The position numbers and the translations under genes were made by a program. From Streptomyces sp. NBC_01669 (lineage in GTDB: Bacteria > Actinomycetota > Actinomycetes > Streptomycetales > Streptomycetaceae): 64,000 bases of DNA. The stretch's first letter is position 1. Each line of letters opens with the position of its first letter. Location: the NCBI RefSeq assembly GCF_026339735.1, contig NZ_JAPEQG010000001.1, forward strand, positions 4,836,001 to 4,900,000. Reading direction: 5' to 3'. Under the pieces are notes generated by a model, which was not told the origin of the DNA, made no database searches, and was given only the letters and a program-made list of their open reading frames with translations. Positions 34,070 to 42,273 of this stretch are shown piece by piece.

Positions 34070-35011
34070 ATGGGCGTTTTTGTCTACCTGCCCCTCGTAC
34101 TGCCGCTGACCGCGCTGCCGATCGCGCGCCTCGCCGAACAGCATCTGCATCCACGCAGCGCCACCCGCCTGCTCGCGGCCGTCGGCACGACGCTCGCCCT
34201 GTGCAGCACGGTGTGCCTGGCGCTGCTGATGGTGGTGGGTACGGCCCAACTGCCGGGCAATCCGCTGCCGGACGGCTGGGCGGACCCGGAGGTGCGGGCG
34301 GCGGTGCCGTACGAGGAACGGGCGGGCGTCGTCGCCATCGGAGTGCTGGTCGCGGTCTTCGTGGCATGCGGGGCGACGGTCCACCGACATGTACGCCAAC
34401 GCATCCGGGCGACCCGGGCCCTGCAGTCCCTCCCGTCGCAGCCGTCCCCGGTCGCCGTGTTCCCGGACCCGGAGCCGTACGCGTACGCACTGCCCGGCGC
34501 CCCCGGCCGGGTGGTCGTGTCGACGGCGATGATGGAGTGCCTGACAGCGCGTGAACGCCGGGCGCTTGTCGCCCACGAGCAGGCCCACCTGACCGCCCGC
34601 CACCACCGCTACCTCCTGGCCACCCAACTGGCCGCGCGGGCCAACCCGTTCCTGCTGCCGCTGCGTACGGCGGTGGCGTACAGCACGGAACGGTGGGCGG
34701 ACGAGGAGGCGGCGCAGGCGATCGGTGACCGGCGGGCGGTGGCGGGCGCGGTCGGCAAGGCCGCGCTCTTCGCTCACCGTTCGCCGATCGCAGCGCCCGC
34801 GTTCGCCGCGTTCGCGGCGGTGGGCCCGATCCCGCGCCGGGTCGCAGCGCTCCTGGAGCCGGTCCCGCCGACCCGGCTGTGGCCCCCGTCGTCCGCGCAT
34901 GTCGCCTTCGCGGGACTGGTGGCCACCGTCGGAACCACGGTGTCCGCGCTGTCGTCGCTGAACGCGACGGTGACGCTGGTGCGGATCCTGCACGAGGCGA
35001 CCCCGCTCTGA
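34070..35011 (+). CDS. M56-family membrane metallopeptidase (BlaR1/MecR1-like)
   Basis: A 313-residue membrane protease. Helices lie at about 3-22, 33-58 and 85-103. The zinc motif HEQAH is at 169-173, with a downstream TERWADEEA supplying the third ligand. A C-terminal helix lies near 285-305. No penicillin-binding sensor domain is present, so the trigger is not a beta-lactam bound by this protein. It probably cleaves the adjacent BlaI-type repressor. Its TGA stop (35009-35011) uses the first base of an insertion sequence. Confidence 0.9.
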   Translation: MGVFVYLPLVLPLTALPIARLAEQHLHPRSATRLLAAVGTTLALCSTVCLALLMVVGTAQLPGNPLPDGWADPEVRAAVPYEERAGVVAIGVLVAVFVACGATVHRHVRQRIRATRALQSLPSQPSPVAVFPDPEPYAYALPGAPGRVVVSTAMMECLTARERRALVAHEQAHLTARHHRYLLATQLAARANPFLLPLRTAVAYSTERWADEEAAQAIGDRRAVAGAVGKAALFAHRSPIAAPAFAAFAAVGPIPRRVAALLEPVPPTRLWPPSSAHVAFAGLVATVGTTVSALSSLNATVTLVRILHEATPL

Positions 35012-36595
35012 GCTTTTTGTTTAACCTCGCCGGGTCACCTGACCTGCTGATCTTGCCTTGTTTCTGAGACAGCAGGACGGCCGTTCTTCACGCTTCGAGG
35101 TGTCGAGCAACGTCGCGTGAAGGAACGGCCGCTGTGAAGAGTCTGGCCCCTGCAGGTCCCGCTGACGCAGCACTGAGCGTGCTGTCCCACTTTCGTGTCG
35201 AGTTCTACGACTGCCTCTACTCCCGTGCGGATGCGCTCTTCGAGCTGACCGACGCAGTGCTGTGCGCGGACGGTCCGGTGACGTCGCTGGCCGAGCTGAC
35301 GCTGACGGCCGAGCACCGGCGCGGGCACGGGGCGATGTACGACGCGGTCAACCACGGCTGGCTGGAACCACGCCGCCTGCGCAGGCTCCTCGCCTCCACA
35401 CCGCTGCCGCGTGCCGCCGACGGGCGGATCGTCCTCGCGGTCGATGTGAGCAACTGGCTGCGTCCCGACGCCCCGACCAGCCCGGACCTGCTGTTCTGCC
35501 ATGTCTACGGGCGAGGCCGCAGCGCCGACCAGTTCATCCCCGGCTGGCCCTACTCCTTCGTCGCCGCCCTGGAAACAGGACGCACATCGTGGACCGCTGT
35601 GCTGGACGCGATCCGCCTGGGCCCTGCCGACGACGCCACGGCGGTGACTGCCGCCCAACTCCGCGACGTCTTCACCCGGCTCCTGCGAGCCGGCCAGTGG
35701 AAGCCCGGTGACCAGGACATTCTCATCGTCATGGACTCCGGCTACGACGTCACCCGCCTCGCCTACGTCCTGGCGGACCTGCCCGTCGAGCTGGTCGGCC
35801 GGCTGCGCTCGGACCGGGTGATGCTCCGTGACGCCGGACCGCGCCGTTCCACTCCGCGCGGCGGGCAGCCCCGCAAGCACGGCGGTGTCCTCACCTTCTC
35901 CAAGCCGGACTCCTGGCACACCCCCGACCAGGCCACCACCTGCACCACCACCCGCTACGGCACGGCCGAAACCCTCGCCTGGGACCGGATGCATCCCCGC
36001 CTGACCACCCGCGGCCCCTGGCTCGACCACTGCGGTGAACTCCCCCTGATCCACGGCACGTTGATCCGGCTGAAGGTCGAGCACCTGCCCGGCGACCGCG
36101 ACCCGAAACCGGTCTGGCTGTGGTCCTCACGCACCGCGATGACCAGCACGGACGTCGACCTGCGCTGGCAGGCATTCCTGCGGCGCTTCGACCTGGAGCA
36201 CACCTTCCGGCTGTTCAAGCAGACCCTCGGCTGGACCGTCCCCAAGGTCCGCGACCCACACACCGCCGACCTGTGGACCTGGCTGATCATCGCCGCCCAC
36301 ACCCAACTCCGCCTCGCCCGACCGCTCGCCGAGGACCTCCGCCGCCCCTGGGAACGGCCAGCCGAACCCCGCCGTCTCACCCCCGCCCGCGTCCGCCGGG
36401 GGTTCCGCCACCTCCGCGCGAAGACCGCCCGTCCCGCAGGAGTGCCCAAACCCTCCCGGCCCGGCCCCGGACGCCCACCCGGCTCCAAGAACCGCAGGCC
36501 AGCCCCACGGCACGAACCCGGGAAGACCGTGAAACGAGCCGAAACCCTCACCGAACACGTCCGCCTGAAACAGCAGCGAGGTTAAAGATCAAGCT
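35011..36595 (+). mobile_element. complete insertion sequence with 20-bp inverted repeats
   Basis: The left end AGCTTTTTGTTTAACCTCGC (35011-35030) and the complement of the right end, AGCTTGATCTTTAACCTCGC (right end 36576-36595), match at 17 of 20 positions. One transposase ORF fills the element. Flanking CCGCTCTG and GAGAGCGG are themselves inverted, suggesting insertion into a hairpin terminator between the convergent M56 and antiporter genes. I cannot define a clear target duplication. Confidence 0.82.
35134..36585 (+). CDS. DDE transposase (NF041680-like, IS4/IS1380-type fold)
   Basis: A 483-residue intact transposase. Candidate catalytic acidic residues are Asp near 104 in ILAVDVSNWLRP, Asp201 in LIVMDSGYD, and Glu near 355 in FDLEHTFRLFKQTLGW, where the Y/H-F-K context resembles the E-signature of IS4-like enzymes. 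The C-terminus is very basic and Pro-rich (PGPGRPPGSKNRRPAPRH). GTG 35134 has AAGGAA upstream. The frame is open and the ends are preserved, so the element may be active or recently active. Confidence 0.88.
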   Translation: MKSLAPAGPADAALSVLSHFRVEFYDCLYSRADALFELTDAVLCADGPVTSLAELTLTAEHRRGHGAMYDAVNHGWLEPRRLRRLLASTPLPRAADGRIVLAVDVSNWLRPDAPTSPDLLFCHVYGRGRSADQFIPGWPYSFVAALETGRTSWTAVLDAIRLGPADDATAVTAAQLRDVFTRLLRAGQWKPGDQDILIVMDSGYDVTRLAYVLADLPVELVGRLRSDRVMLRDAGPRRSTPRGGQPRKHGGVLTFSKPDSWHTPDQATTCTTTRYGTAETLAWDRMHPRLTTRGPWLDHCGELPLIHGTLIRLKVEHLPGDRDPKPVWLWSSRTAMTSTDVDLRWQAFLRRFDLEHTFRLFKQTLGWTVPKVRDPHTADLWTWLIIAAHTQLRLARPLAEDLRRPWERPAEPRRLTPARVRRGFRHLRAKTARPAGVPKPSRPGPGRPPGSKNRRPAPRHEPGKTVKRAETLTEHVRLKQQRG

Positions 36596-36620
36596 GAGAG
36601 CGGTTCGGAGGAACTCTCAG
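36594..36620. terminator. hairpin at the end of the antiporter gene
   Basis: CTGAGAG (36594-36600) pairs with CTCTCAG (36614-36620) around a 13-base loop that overlaps the antiporter stop codon. Its left arm shares bases with the IS right end, so the IS insertion probably remodelled an existing bidirectional terminator. Confidence 0.5.
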
Positions 36621-37855
36621 TCGGCGGCCGAGGCGCGCTCGACGACAGGCATCTCCTCGCGGGCGACAGGCACACCGCCCCCGGAGGCGCCGCCCCCGCC
36701 GTCCCGCCACGCCTGGATCCTGGCCACGACGGGCTGCGTCCAACGGGCGGTGAGCGGACCGATGATGACGAGAATCAGGACGTACGCGGTGGCGATGGGT
36801 CCGATACGGGGCTCGGTCGCCACGGCCAGACCGGCGATGACGATGGAGAACTCGCCGCGCGCGACCAGCGTCCCACCCGCCCGCCACCGTCCACGTGAGC
36901 CGATCCCGGCGCGCCGGGCGGCATACCACCCGGTGCCGATCTTGGTGAAGACGGTGACGACGGCCAGCAGCAGCGCGGGCAGCAGCACGGGCGGAATGTC
37001 GGACGGATCGGTGGAGAGACCGAAGAAGACGAAGAAGACGGCGGCGAACAGATCGCGCAACGGCGTCAGCAGCTTACGGGCCCCTTCCGCGACCTCCCCC
37101 GAGAGGGCGATCCCGACGAGAAACGCCCCTACCGCCGCGGACACCTGCAGCTGCTGTGCCACACCGGCCACCAGGACGGTCAGCCCGAGCACGACGAGGA
37201 GCAGCATCTCCGGATTGTCGGAGGACACGGCCCGGCTGATGAGCCGGCCGTGCCGCAGCGCCACGTACAGAACCAGGCCGACGGTGCCGAGGGCGACCAG
37301 CAGGGCGATGCTGCCCCCGGCCAGACCGGCACCGGCGACCATCGCGGTGAGCAGCGGCAGATAGACGGCCATCGACAGGTCCTCGATGACGAGAACCCCG
37401 AGAACGACAGGCGTCTCCCGGTTCCCGAGCCGCCCCAGATCGGTGAGCACCTTCGCGATGACCCCCGACGAGGAGATCCAGGTGACCCCGGCCAGCGCGA
37501 CGGCCCCCACGGGCCCCCACCCGAGCAGCAGCGCGGCCACCGCGCCGGGCGTCGCGTTGAGTACGAAGTCGACGGCCCCGGACGGGTATTGCGTCTTCAG
37601 GCTGGTCACCAGCTCGGACGCGCTGTACTCCAGCCCCAGCAGGAGCAGCAGCAGAATGACGCCGATCTCGGCGCCGACGGCGGTGAACTCCTCACTGGCA
37701 CCGAGGGGCAGCAGCCCCCCGTCCCCGAACGCCAGCCCGGCCAGCAGATAGAGCGGAATCGGCGAAAGCCCTATCCGCCCGGCGAACCGTCCGATGATCC
37801 CGAGCCCCAATATGACGGAGCCGAGCTCCACCAGCAGTGCGGTCGTGTCGTGCAC
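36617..37855 (-). CDS. CPA2-family cation:proton antiporter (KhtU/KefB-like)
   Basis: A 412-residue antiporter with about 12 membrane helices. The characteristic segments are GAEIGVILLLLLLGLEYSASEL, the unwound-helix region TWISSSGVIAKVL, and IEDLSMAVYLPLL with the ion-binding Asp. The C-terminal NAD-binding RCK domain of KefB is absent. Instead a separate KhtT-like regulator is encoded 2 bases upstream, matching KhtTU K+/H+ antiporters. The role is probably K+ efflux and pH or envelope-stress adaptation. GTG start; the C-terminal tail is Gly-rich. Confidence 0.92.
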   Translation of the reverse strand: MHDTTALLVELGSVILGLGIIGRFAGRIGLSPIPLYLLAGLAFGDGGLLPLGASEEFTAVGAEIGVILLLLLLGLEYSASELVTSLKTQYPSGAVDFVLNATPGAVAALLLGWGPVGAVALAGVTWISSSGVIAKVLTDLGRLGNRETPVVLGVLVIEDLSMAVYLPLLTAMVAGAGLAGGSIALLVALGTVGLVLYVALRHGRLISRAVSSDNPEMLLLVVLGLTVLVAGVAQQLQVSAAVGAFLVGIALSGEVAEGARKLLTPLRDLFAAVFFVFFGLSTDPSDIPPVLLPALLLAVVTVFTKIGTGWYAARRAGIGSRGRWRAGGTLVARGEFSIVIAGLAVATEPRIGPIATAYVLILVIIGPLTARWTQPVVARIQAWRDGGGGASGGGVPVAREEMPVVERASAAD

Positions 37856-37857
37856 GG

Positions 37858-38328
37858 TCAGCCCTCCGCAATGATCTCGGAGAGCGCGTCGACGCCCTCA
37901 CGCGTACCGACGACGACCAGCGTGTCCCCGATGGCCAGCCGGAAGTCCGGCCCGGGCGACGGATGCGCGCTGTGCGTCCGCAGCACGGCCACGATCGACG
38001 CCCCGGTCCGCGTCCGGGCCCGGGTGTCCCCGAGCAGCCGGCCCCCGTACGGGGAGCGCGACCCGAGCGGTATGTGTTCGGTGACGAGATCGATGCCCTC
38101 GGTCCGTACGGCGTCGATGGGCGCGGAGTCGATGAGGTGGGCAAGTCCGGTCGCCTCCTGTGGAGTCAGGGCCACGGAGAGCTGACATGAATCGGGATCG
38201 TCGCGCTCGTAGAACCCGATGAACCGGCGCCCGTCGTGGTGGACGACGACGGAGATGTGCTGTCCCGACTCGGTGATGTAGTCGTACCGCACACCGACTC
38301 CGGGCAGCGTGGTCCGGTGGGTTCCCAT
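37858..38328 (-). CDS. KhtT-like antiporter regulatory subunit (TrkA-C domain)
   Basis: A 156-residue cytoplasmic protein. The N-terminal half (LPGVGVRYDYITESGQHISVVVHHDGRR) is the KhtT-specific domain. The C-terminal TrkA_C/RCK_C domain (about 80-155) shows TRTGASIVAVLRTHSAHPSPGPDFRLAIGDTLVVVGT, the nucleotide (cyclic di-AMP in relatives) binding fold. It should gate the adjacent antiporter, with which it is coupled by a 2-base gap. Upstream, 38370-38400 is AT-rich with a direct repeat of GGTTAA (minus strand), a possible promoter or operator. Confidence 0.9.
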   Translation of the reverse strand: MGTHRTTLPGVGVRYDYITESGQHISVVVHHDGRRFIGFYERDDPDSCQLSVALTPQEATGLAHLIDSAPIDAVRTEGIDLVTEHIPLGSRSPYGGRLLGDTRARTRTGASIVAVLRTHSAHPSPGPDFRLAIGDTLVVVGTREGVDALSEIIAEG

Positions 38329-38507
38329 GGCTTCCTCCCGAGGCGCGCGGCGACATGGCGACGCACTTGGTGATCTCTTTAACCTTCCATTACCTTAACC
38401 GGAGGCTTCCGCCGCCTGGCGATCGCGCGCACGGAGACCCTGCTCACCTGCGGATACGGCGTGATCGGTGCGCGGCCGCCGGGACGCGGCCGAGGTCCGG
38501 ACGCAGC

Positions 38508-38542
38508 CGTGCCCGGCGGTCCGCTGCTCACCGCCGGGCACG
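38508..38542 (-). terminator. terminator of the second flotillin module
   Basis: A 13-bp stem pairs CGTGCCCGGCGGT (38508-38520) with ACCGCCGGGCACG (38530-38542) around a 9-base loop, 18 bases beyond the flotillin stop. Strong GC stem, no T-tract. A fragment resembling the MITE words (CCGCCTGGCGATCGCGCGCA) sits nearby at about 38411-38430. Confidence 0.68.
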
Positions 38543-38559
38543 TGGGGTCGGGAACGGCG

Positions 38560-40020
38560 TCAGTCGGTGATCTCGATCTTGCCGTTGGCCGATGCCGATG
38601 CCGATGCCGTGGCCGGTGCCTGCGCCGGGATCTCCGCTGCGGTGTCCGAAGTCGACCCGCCCTTCAGGTTCTTCAGCAGTGCCGCCAGGTCGACGCCCGT
38701 CGTGGCGGTGAGGAGTTCCATGCCCTGCGCGACGTTGTCCGCGACCGTGCGTGACAGCTGGCTCGCGCCGTCGGTCGAGATGACCGTCATCTTGTCGATG
38801 GCGCTGAGCGGTTCCGCGGCCTTGGCGACGACGTGCGGGAGCACCTCGACCAGCATCTGGAGCACCGCCGCGTCGCCGTACTGGGCGAACGCGTCCGCCT
38901 TCTTCCGCATGGCCTCGGCCTCGGCCGCGCCCTTCGCGGCGATGGCGGCGGCTTCCGCCTCGCCCTCGATGCGGACGGCGTCGGCGAGCGCCGAGCGGTG
39001 GAGCTTCTCGCCCTGACCGGTGAGGCGGGAGCGCTCCGCGTCCGCCTCGGCTTCCTTGACCTGGGCGATGCGGCGGGCCTCGGCCTCCTGCTCGGCCTGG
39101 TAGCGGGCCGCGTCGGCGGGCTTGCGGACCTTGGTGTCGAGTTCGCGGTCGGTCAGGGCTGCCTGGCGCTGGGCGACCTTCTCCTGCTCCTCCAGGACTT
39201 CCTGCTGGCGGGCGGCCTCGGCGAGCGGGCCGGCGGCGTTGGCCTTGGCCGCCGCCGCTTCCGTCTCGGCCTTGATCTCGGCCTGCTTGAGGTAGAACGT
39301 CCGCTCGGCGATGGCGATTTCCTCGGCGGCCTTCAGACGGGCCTGCTCGGACGCGCGCTTGGCGATCGCCTCGGCGATGTCCGCCTCCTGCTTGGCGCGG
39401 GCGGCTTCGGGGCGGCCGAGGTCTTCGAGGTAGGAGCCCTCGGTGGTGATGTCCTGGATCTGGAAGGCGTCCAGGATCAGGCCCTGGCCGGAGAGGCTGG
39501 CCTCGGCCTCCTCCGCGACCTGGCCGGCGAACGCGGCGCGGTCGCGGATGATGTCCTCGACCGACATCCGGCCGACGATGGCGCGCAGGGCGCCCGAGAG
39601 CACCTCCTGGGTGAAGCCGACGATGCCGTCCTGCTGCTGCAGGAACCGCTGGGCGGCGGCCCGGATCGCGTCCTCGTTGCCCCCGACCTTGACGATCGCG
39701 ACGCCTTCGAGGTGGGACTTCACACCGCGCAGGGTGACGGCCCCGCGCACGGCGACCGGGATGTGCCGGCTGGAGAGGTCCAGGGTGAACTTCTGCTGCA
39801 CGAACGGGACGACGAAGACGCCGCCGCCGACGACGACCTTCTGCCCGCTGTTGTCGATGCTGGTGCGTCCGGTCACCGGGTCGGTCGACTTCTTGCCGCG
39901 CCGTCCCGTGATGATGAAGGCCTCGCTGGGCCCGGCGACCTTGTAGCGGGTGATCACCACGAGGCCGAGGAGTACGAGGAGTACGACGACTCCGACGACG
40001 GCGGTCACAACTGGGCTCAT
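38560..40020 (-). CDS. flotillin (SPFH domain), second copy
   Basis: A 486-residue flotillin. The N-terminal helix (residues 5-24) is followed by the SPFH domain (about 28-200), with VVVGGGVFVVPFVQQKFTLD and LSGALRAIVGRMSVEDIIRDR, then a Glu/Ala-rich coiled coil (200-400) and a low-complexity Ala/Ser tail (residues 460-480). It is closer to FloT/YuaG in size than the 704-residue flotillin at 25667, so the two are diverged paralogues. It lies 53 bases downstream of an NfeD/YuaF-like gene, the usual partner. Confidence 0.93.
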   Translation of the reverse strand: MSPVVTAVVGVVVLLVLLGLVVITRYKVAGPSEAFIITGRRGKKSTDPVTGRTSIDNSGQKVVVGGGVFVVPFVQQKFTLDLSSRHIPVAVRGAVTLRGVKSHLEGVAIVKVGGNEDAIRAAAQRFLQQQDGIVGFTQEVLSGALRAIVGRMSVEDIIRDRAAFAGQVAEEAEASLSGQGLILDAFQIQDITTEGSYLEDLGRPEAARAKQEADIAEAIAKRASEQARLKAAEEIAIAERTFYLKQAEIKAETEAAAAKANAAGPLAEAARQQEVLEEQEKVAQRQAALTDRELDTKVRKPADAARYQAEQEAEARRIAQVKEAEADAERSRLTGQGEKLHRSALADAVRIEGEAEAAAIAAKGAAEAEAMRKKADAFAQYGDAAVLQMLVEVLPHVVAKAAEPLSAIDKMTVISTDGASQLSRTVADNVAQGMELLTATTGVDLAALLKNLKGGSTSDTAAEIPAQAPATASASASANGKIEITD

Positions 40021-40073
40021 AAGGGGTCCCCCCTGCCTCCCGATCGGGGACGGCAGCTTGGTTCAGTAGGTGG

Positions 40074-40583
40074 TCAGCGCTCGACGGGGCGGACCGCGAC
40101 CGAGGTGGTCGAGAGTGCGGCCTCCACCCAGATCTCGGTGCCGCGCTCGACCGGCACCGGGCTCTTCGCCGCGAGTTTCACGGGCTGGCCCGCGAGCCGC
40201 AGCAGGACCTCGCCGTACCCGTCGGCCGGGATGGCCGTGACGACGGACCCGGACGTGCCGACGAGATCGTCGCCCCGTGGCGTTGCGGCGGTCTGGTCGC
40301 GCATCAGGGCGCGGCTGAACTTCCAGGTCAGCCATGCCGCGACCAGTCCGGCGAACAGTCCGGCCGCGGTCGCCGCGACCGTACCGGCACCCGTGGTGCC
40401 GAGCACGATCGCGCCGCCGAAGCCGAGCATCGAGAGGAACCCGGCAATGACGGGGAGGGACAGGAGGCCGTCGAAGAGCCCGTCGAGTACGCCCCCGAAG
40501 AGCCCTTCGAGGATTCCGTCGAAGATCAGGGAGAGGGCGAGGAGTGCGACCCCCGCAATGCCCAGACCGAGAAACAAGGTCAT
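40074..40583 (-). CDS. NfeD/YuaF-like membrane protein, partner of the second flotillin
   Basis: A 169-residue protein. Helices near residues 3-22, 38-60 and 65-90 include repeated FDGxLxGLFGG-type words. A soluble OB-fold domain (about 105-165) follows, with DDLVGTSGSVVTAIPADGYGEVLLR, the NfeD signature. ATG 40583 has AAAGGGGAT upstream. It begins the module OB-fold/flotillin and parallels the pair at 25667-28534. Its upstream region holds the shared palindrome at 40668. Confidence 0.87.
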   Translation of the reverse strand: MTLFLGLGIAGVALLALSLIFDGILEGLFGGVLDGLFDGLLSLPVIAGFLSMLGFGGAIVLGTTGAGTVAATAAGLFAGLVAAWLTWKFSRALMRDQTAATPRGDDLVGTSGSVVTAIPADGYGEVLLRLAGQPVKLAAKSPVPVERGTEIWVEAALSTTSVAVRPVER

Positions 40584-40667
40584 GTGATCCCCTTTCCCGA
40601 TCTGGGAAATCCCCCGGATATGTCCGTCGAGCTGGCTGGATGATGCCATACACGCTCGGGCCGTGAC

Positions 40668-40686
40668 ATTGCCGGGGTCCGGCAAT
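40668..40686. promoter_or_regulatory. palindromic operator, site 2 (second flotillin module)
   Basis: ATTGCCGG-GGT-CCGGCAAT is a perfect 19-bp palindrome 85 bases upstream of the NfeD-like start and just beyond the peroxiredoxin stop. Site 1 at 28731-28745 has the same TGCCGG/CCGGCA arms and 3-base spacer, and both are followed by AATCTTT and a GATGCCGG. Confidence 0.75.
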
Positions 40687-40689
40687 CTT

Positions 40690-41175
40690 TTACTCGTTCT
40701 TGATGCCGGAGATGTGGTCGGCGAGCGTGTCCAGCGACTGGAAGGTGGCCCCGAGGACCGCGACGTGCTTCCACCGCAGCACGCCGTCCGGCCCGATCAG
40801 GAACACGGCTCGGCGCACCCCGATCCCGGGCGCCGTGATCCCGTATGCCCGGGCGATCTCCCGCCCGGTGTCCGCGAGCAGCGGCATCCGCAGGCCGTAG
40901 GTGCGGGCGAACGACTCGTGACTGTCCACACCCTGTGGACTGATTCCCCAGACCTCCGCGTCGAGACCGGTGAAGGTCTCCATGCCGGAGGAGTACGAGC
41001 AGAGCTGCTTGGTGCAGACGGCCGTGTTGTCGCCGGGGTAGAAGGCGAGGACGACGGTACGGCCGCGGGCGTCCGAGAGCGTGTAGTCGCGGCGTTCGAA
41101 CGTGTCTCCGGCGAGCGCTCCGCCCGGCAGTGTGAAGTCCTGGACGGGCTGGCCGACTTGTGGTGACGATCCCAT
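40690..41175 (-). CDS. peroxiredoxin (BCP/AhpE-like)
   Basis: A 161-residue thiol peroxidase. The catalytic motif FYPGDNTAVCTKQLC places the peroxidatic Cys at 54 with a second Cys at 59, the BCP spacing. The conserved Arg-containing region MPLLADTGREIARAYGI follows. It reduces H2O2 or organic peroxides in the cytoplasm. ATG 41175 has AAGGGGA upstream; the long upstream in-frame extension is spurious. It ends 107 bases before the second flotillin module on the same strand, with the palindromic operator in between, so it may be transcribed separately. Confidence 0.92.
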   Translation of the reverse strand: MGSSPQVGQPVQDFTLPGGALAGDTFERRDYTLSDARGRTVVLAFYPGDNTAVCTKQLCSYSSGMETFTGLDAEVWGISPQGVDSHESFARTYGLRMPLLADTGREIARAYGITAPGIGVRRAVFLIGPDGVLRWKHVAVLGATFQSLDTLADHISGIKNE

Positions 41176-41271
41176 GGCGGTCCCCTTGTGTGCGACGGAT
41201 GTGCGGCGTTCGGCGATGTTCCGGTACAGCATGCTCGGTACGGTGGTGGCTTCCGCGACCAGGAGGTGGGT

Positions 41272-42006
41272 ATGGCGGATCGGCGACCACCTGTGGCGGC
41301 TGCGGTACTCCTCCTGCACGGCGGGCGCGAGACGGGTCTGGGGCCGCCCCCGCCCGGGCCGTTGAACCTCCCGGCCCTGCGCATGCGGCCGTTCGCACGG
41401 GCCGTGATCCGGGCGACCCGGGACGGGCCCGTCGATGTGGTGGTACGGGACGTGCGGTACGGACACCTCGGGTGGAACGGGTCCCGGGAGGACGCCCTGC
41501 ACGATGCCGTACGGGCGCTGGACGGCGTGCGGCGCGAGTTCGGCGAGGTGCCGGTCGTGCTCGTCGGGCACTCGATGGGCGCCCGAGCCGCCCTTCGCGC
41601 GGCCGGGCATCCCCTGGTACGAGGAGTGGTCGGCCTCGCGCCGTGGTGTCCGCCCGGTGATCCGGTCACCCAACTCGCCGACCGGGACGTCGTGCTGCTG
41701 CACAGCACCCGCGACCGCGTGACGAGCCCCCAGGCCTCCCAGTCCCTCGCCACCCGCGCCCGCCGGGCCGGCGCCCGCTCCTGTCTGGTGACGATCCGCG
41801 CCAGCGACCATGCGATGCTCCGCCGGGCATCGGCATGGCACACGATGACGGCCGGCCTGGTGAGGGGACTGCTGGGGCTGTCCGCGCTCCCGGCGCCGGT
41901 CGACACCGCCCTCCATCTCCCGCTGGGCGCACCGGCGTCGGACGGCACGCTGGACTACGACGGGCTGCTCGGCAGGGGTGACGCCACGGCCGGGCGCCGG
42001 TCGTGA
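41272..42006 (+). CDS. alpha/beta hydrolase
   Basis: A 244-residue hydrolase. The nucleophile elbow is GHSMG with Ser101, the oxyanion-type HGG is at about 16-18, and the terminal catalytic His is likely in ASDHAMLRRAS. ATG 41272 has an excellent AGGAGGTGG. The fold is that of dienelactone hydrolase/esterase-like enzymes; the substrate is unknown. It diverges from the peroxiredoxin. The stop is followed by 267 bases with no supported gene before the convergent tetR stop. Confidence 0.87.
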   Translation: MADRRPPVAAAVLLLHGGRETGLGPPPPGPLNLPALRMRPFARAVIRATRDGPVDVVVRDVRYGHLGWNGSREDALHDAVRALDGVRREFGEVPVVLVGHSMGARAALRAAGHPLVRGVVGLAPWCPPGDPVTQLADRDVVLLHSTRDRVTSPQASQSLATRARRAGARSCLVTIRASDHAMLRRASAWHTMTAGLVRGLLGLSALPAPVDTALHLPLGAPASDGTLDYDGLLGRGDATAGRRS

Positions 42007-42273
42007 CGTACTGCGTGGACCGCACCCCGTACACGTACGGCCGCGGGCCCGGGCTGCTGGAGCCCGGCAGGTGGGAGGGGCTGCCCGAGGTCGACGTGGG
42101 CCGGGTGGAAGGAGGATGGGACCACCCCTCGTACGGAGCGGACCATCCGCCGGACGCACTTGGAGGAGCTCACCACATGGGCGCCCGGCTCGCGGCGTCC
42201 GGTACGCACGCTCGCTGCGTCGCGCGGCCGGCGAACGGGGTCGCGCCGCGTGTCCACGTGGAAGTGCGGAGAT

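Noticed and set aside
32966..34993. A 675-codon minus-strand frame over terB, blaI and M56
   Set aside because: It overlaps three recognisable genes, in another frame for terB, and shows no domain pattern.
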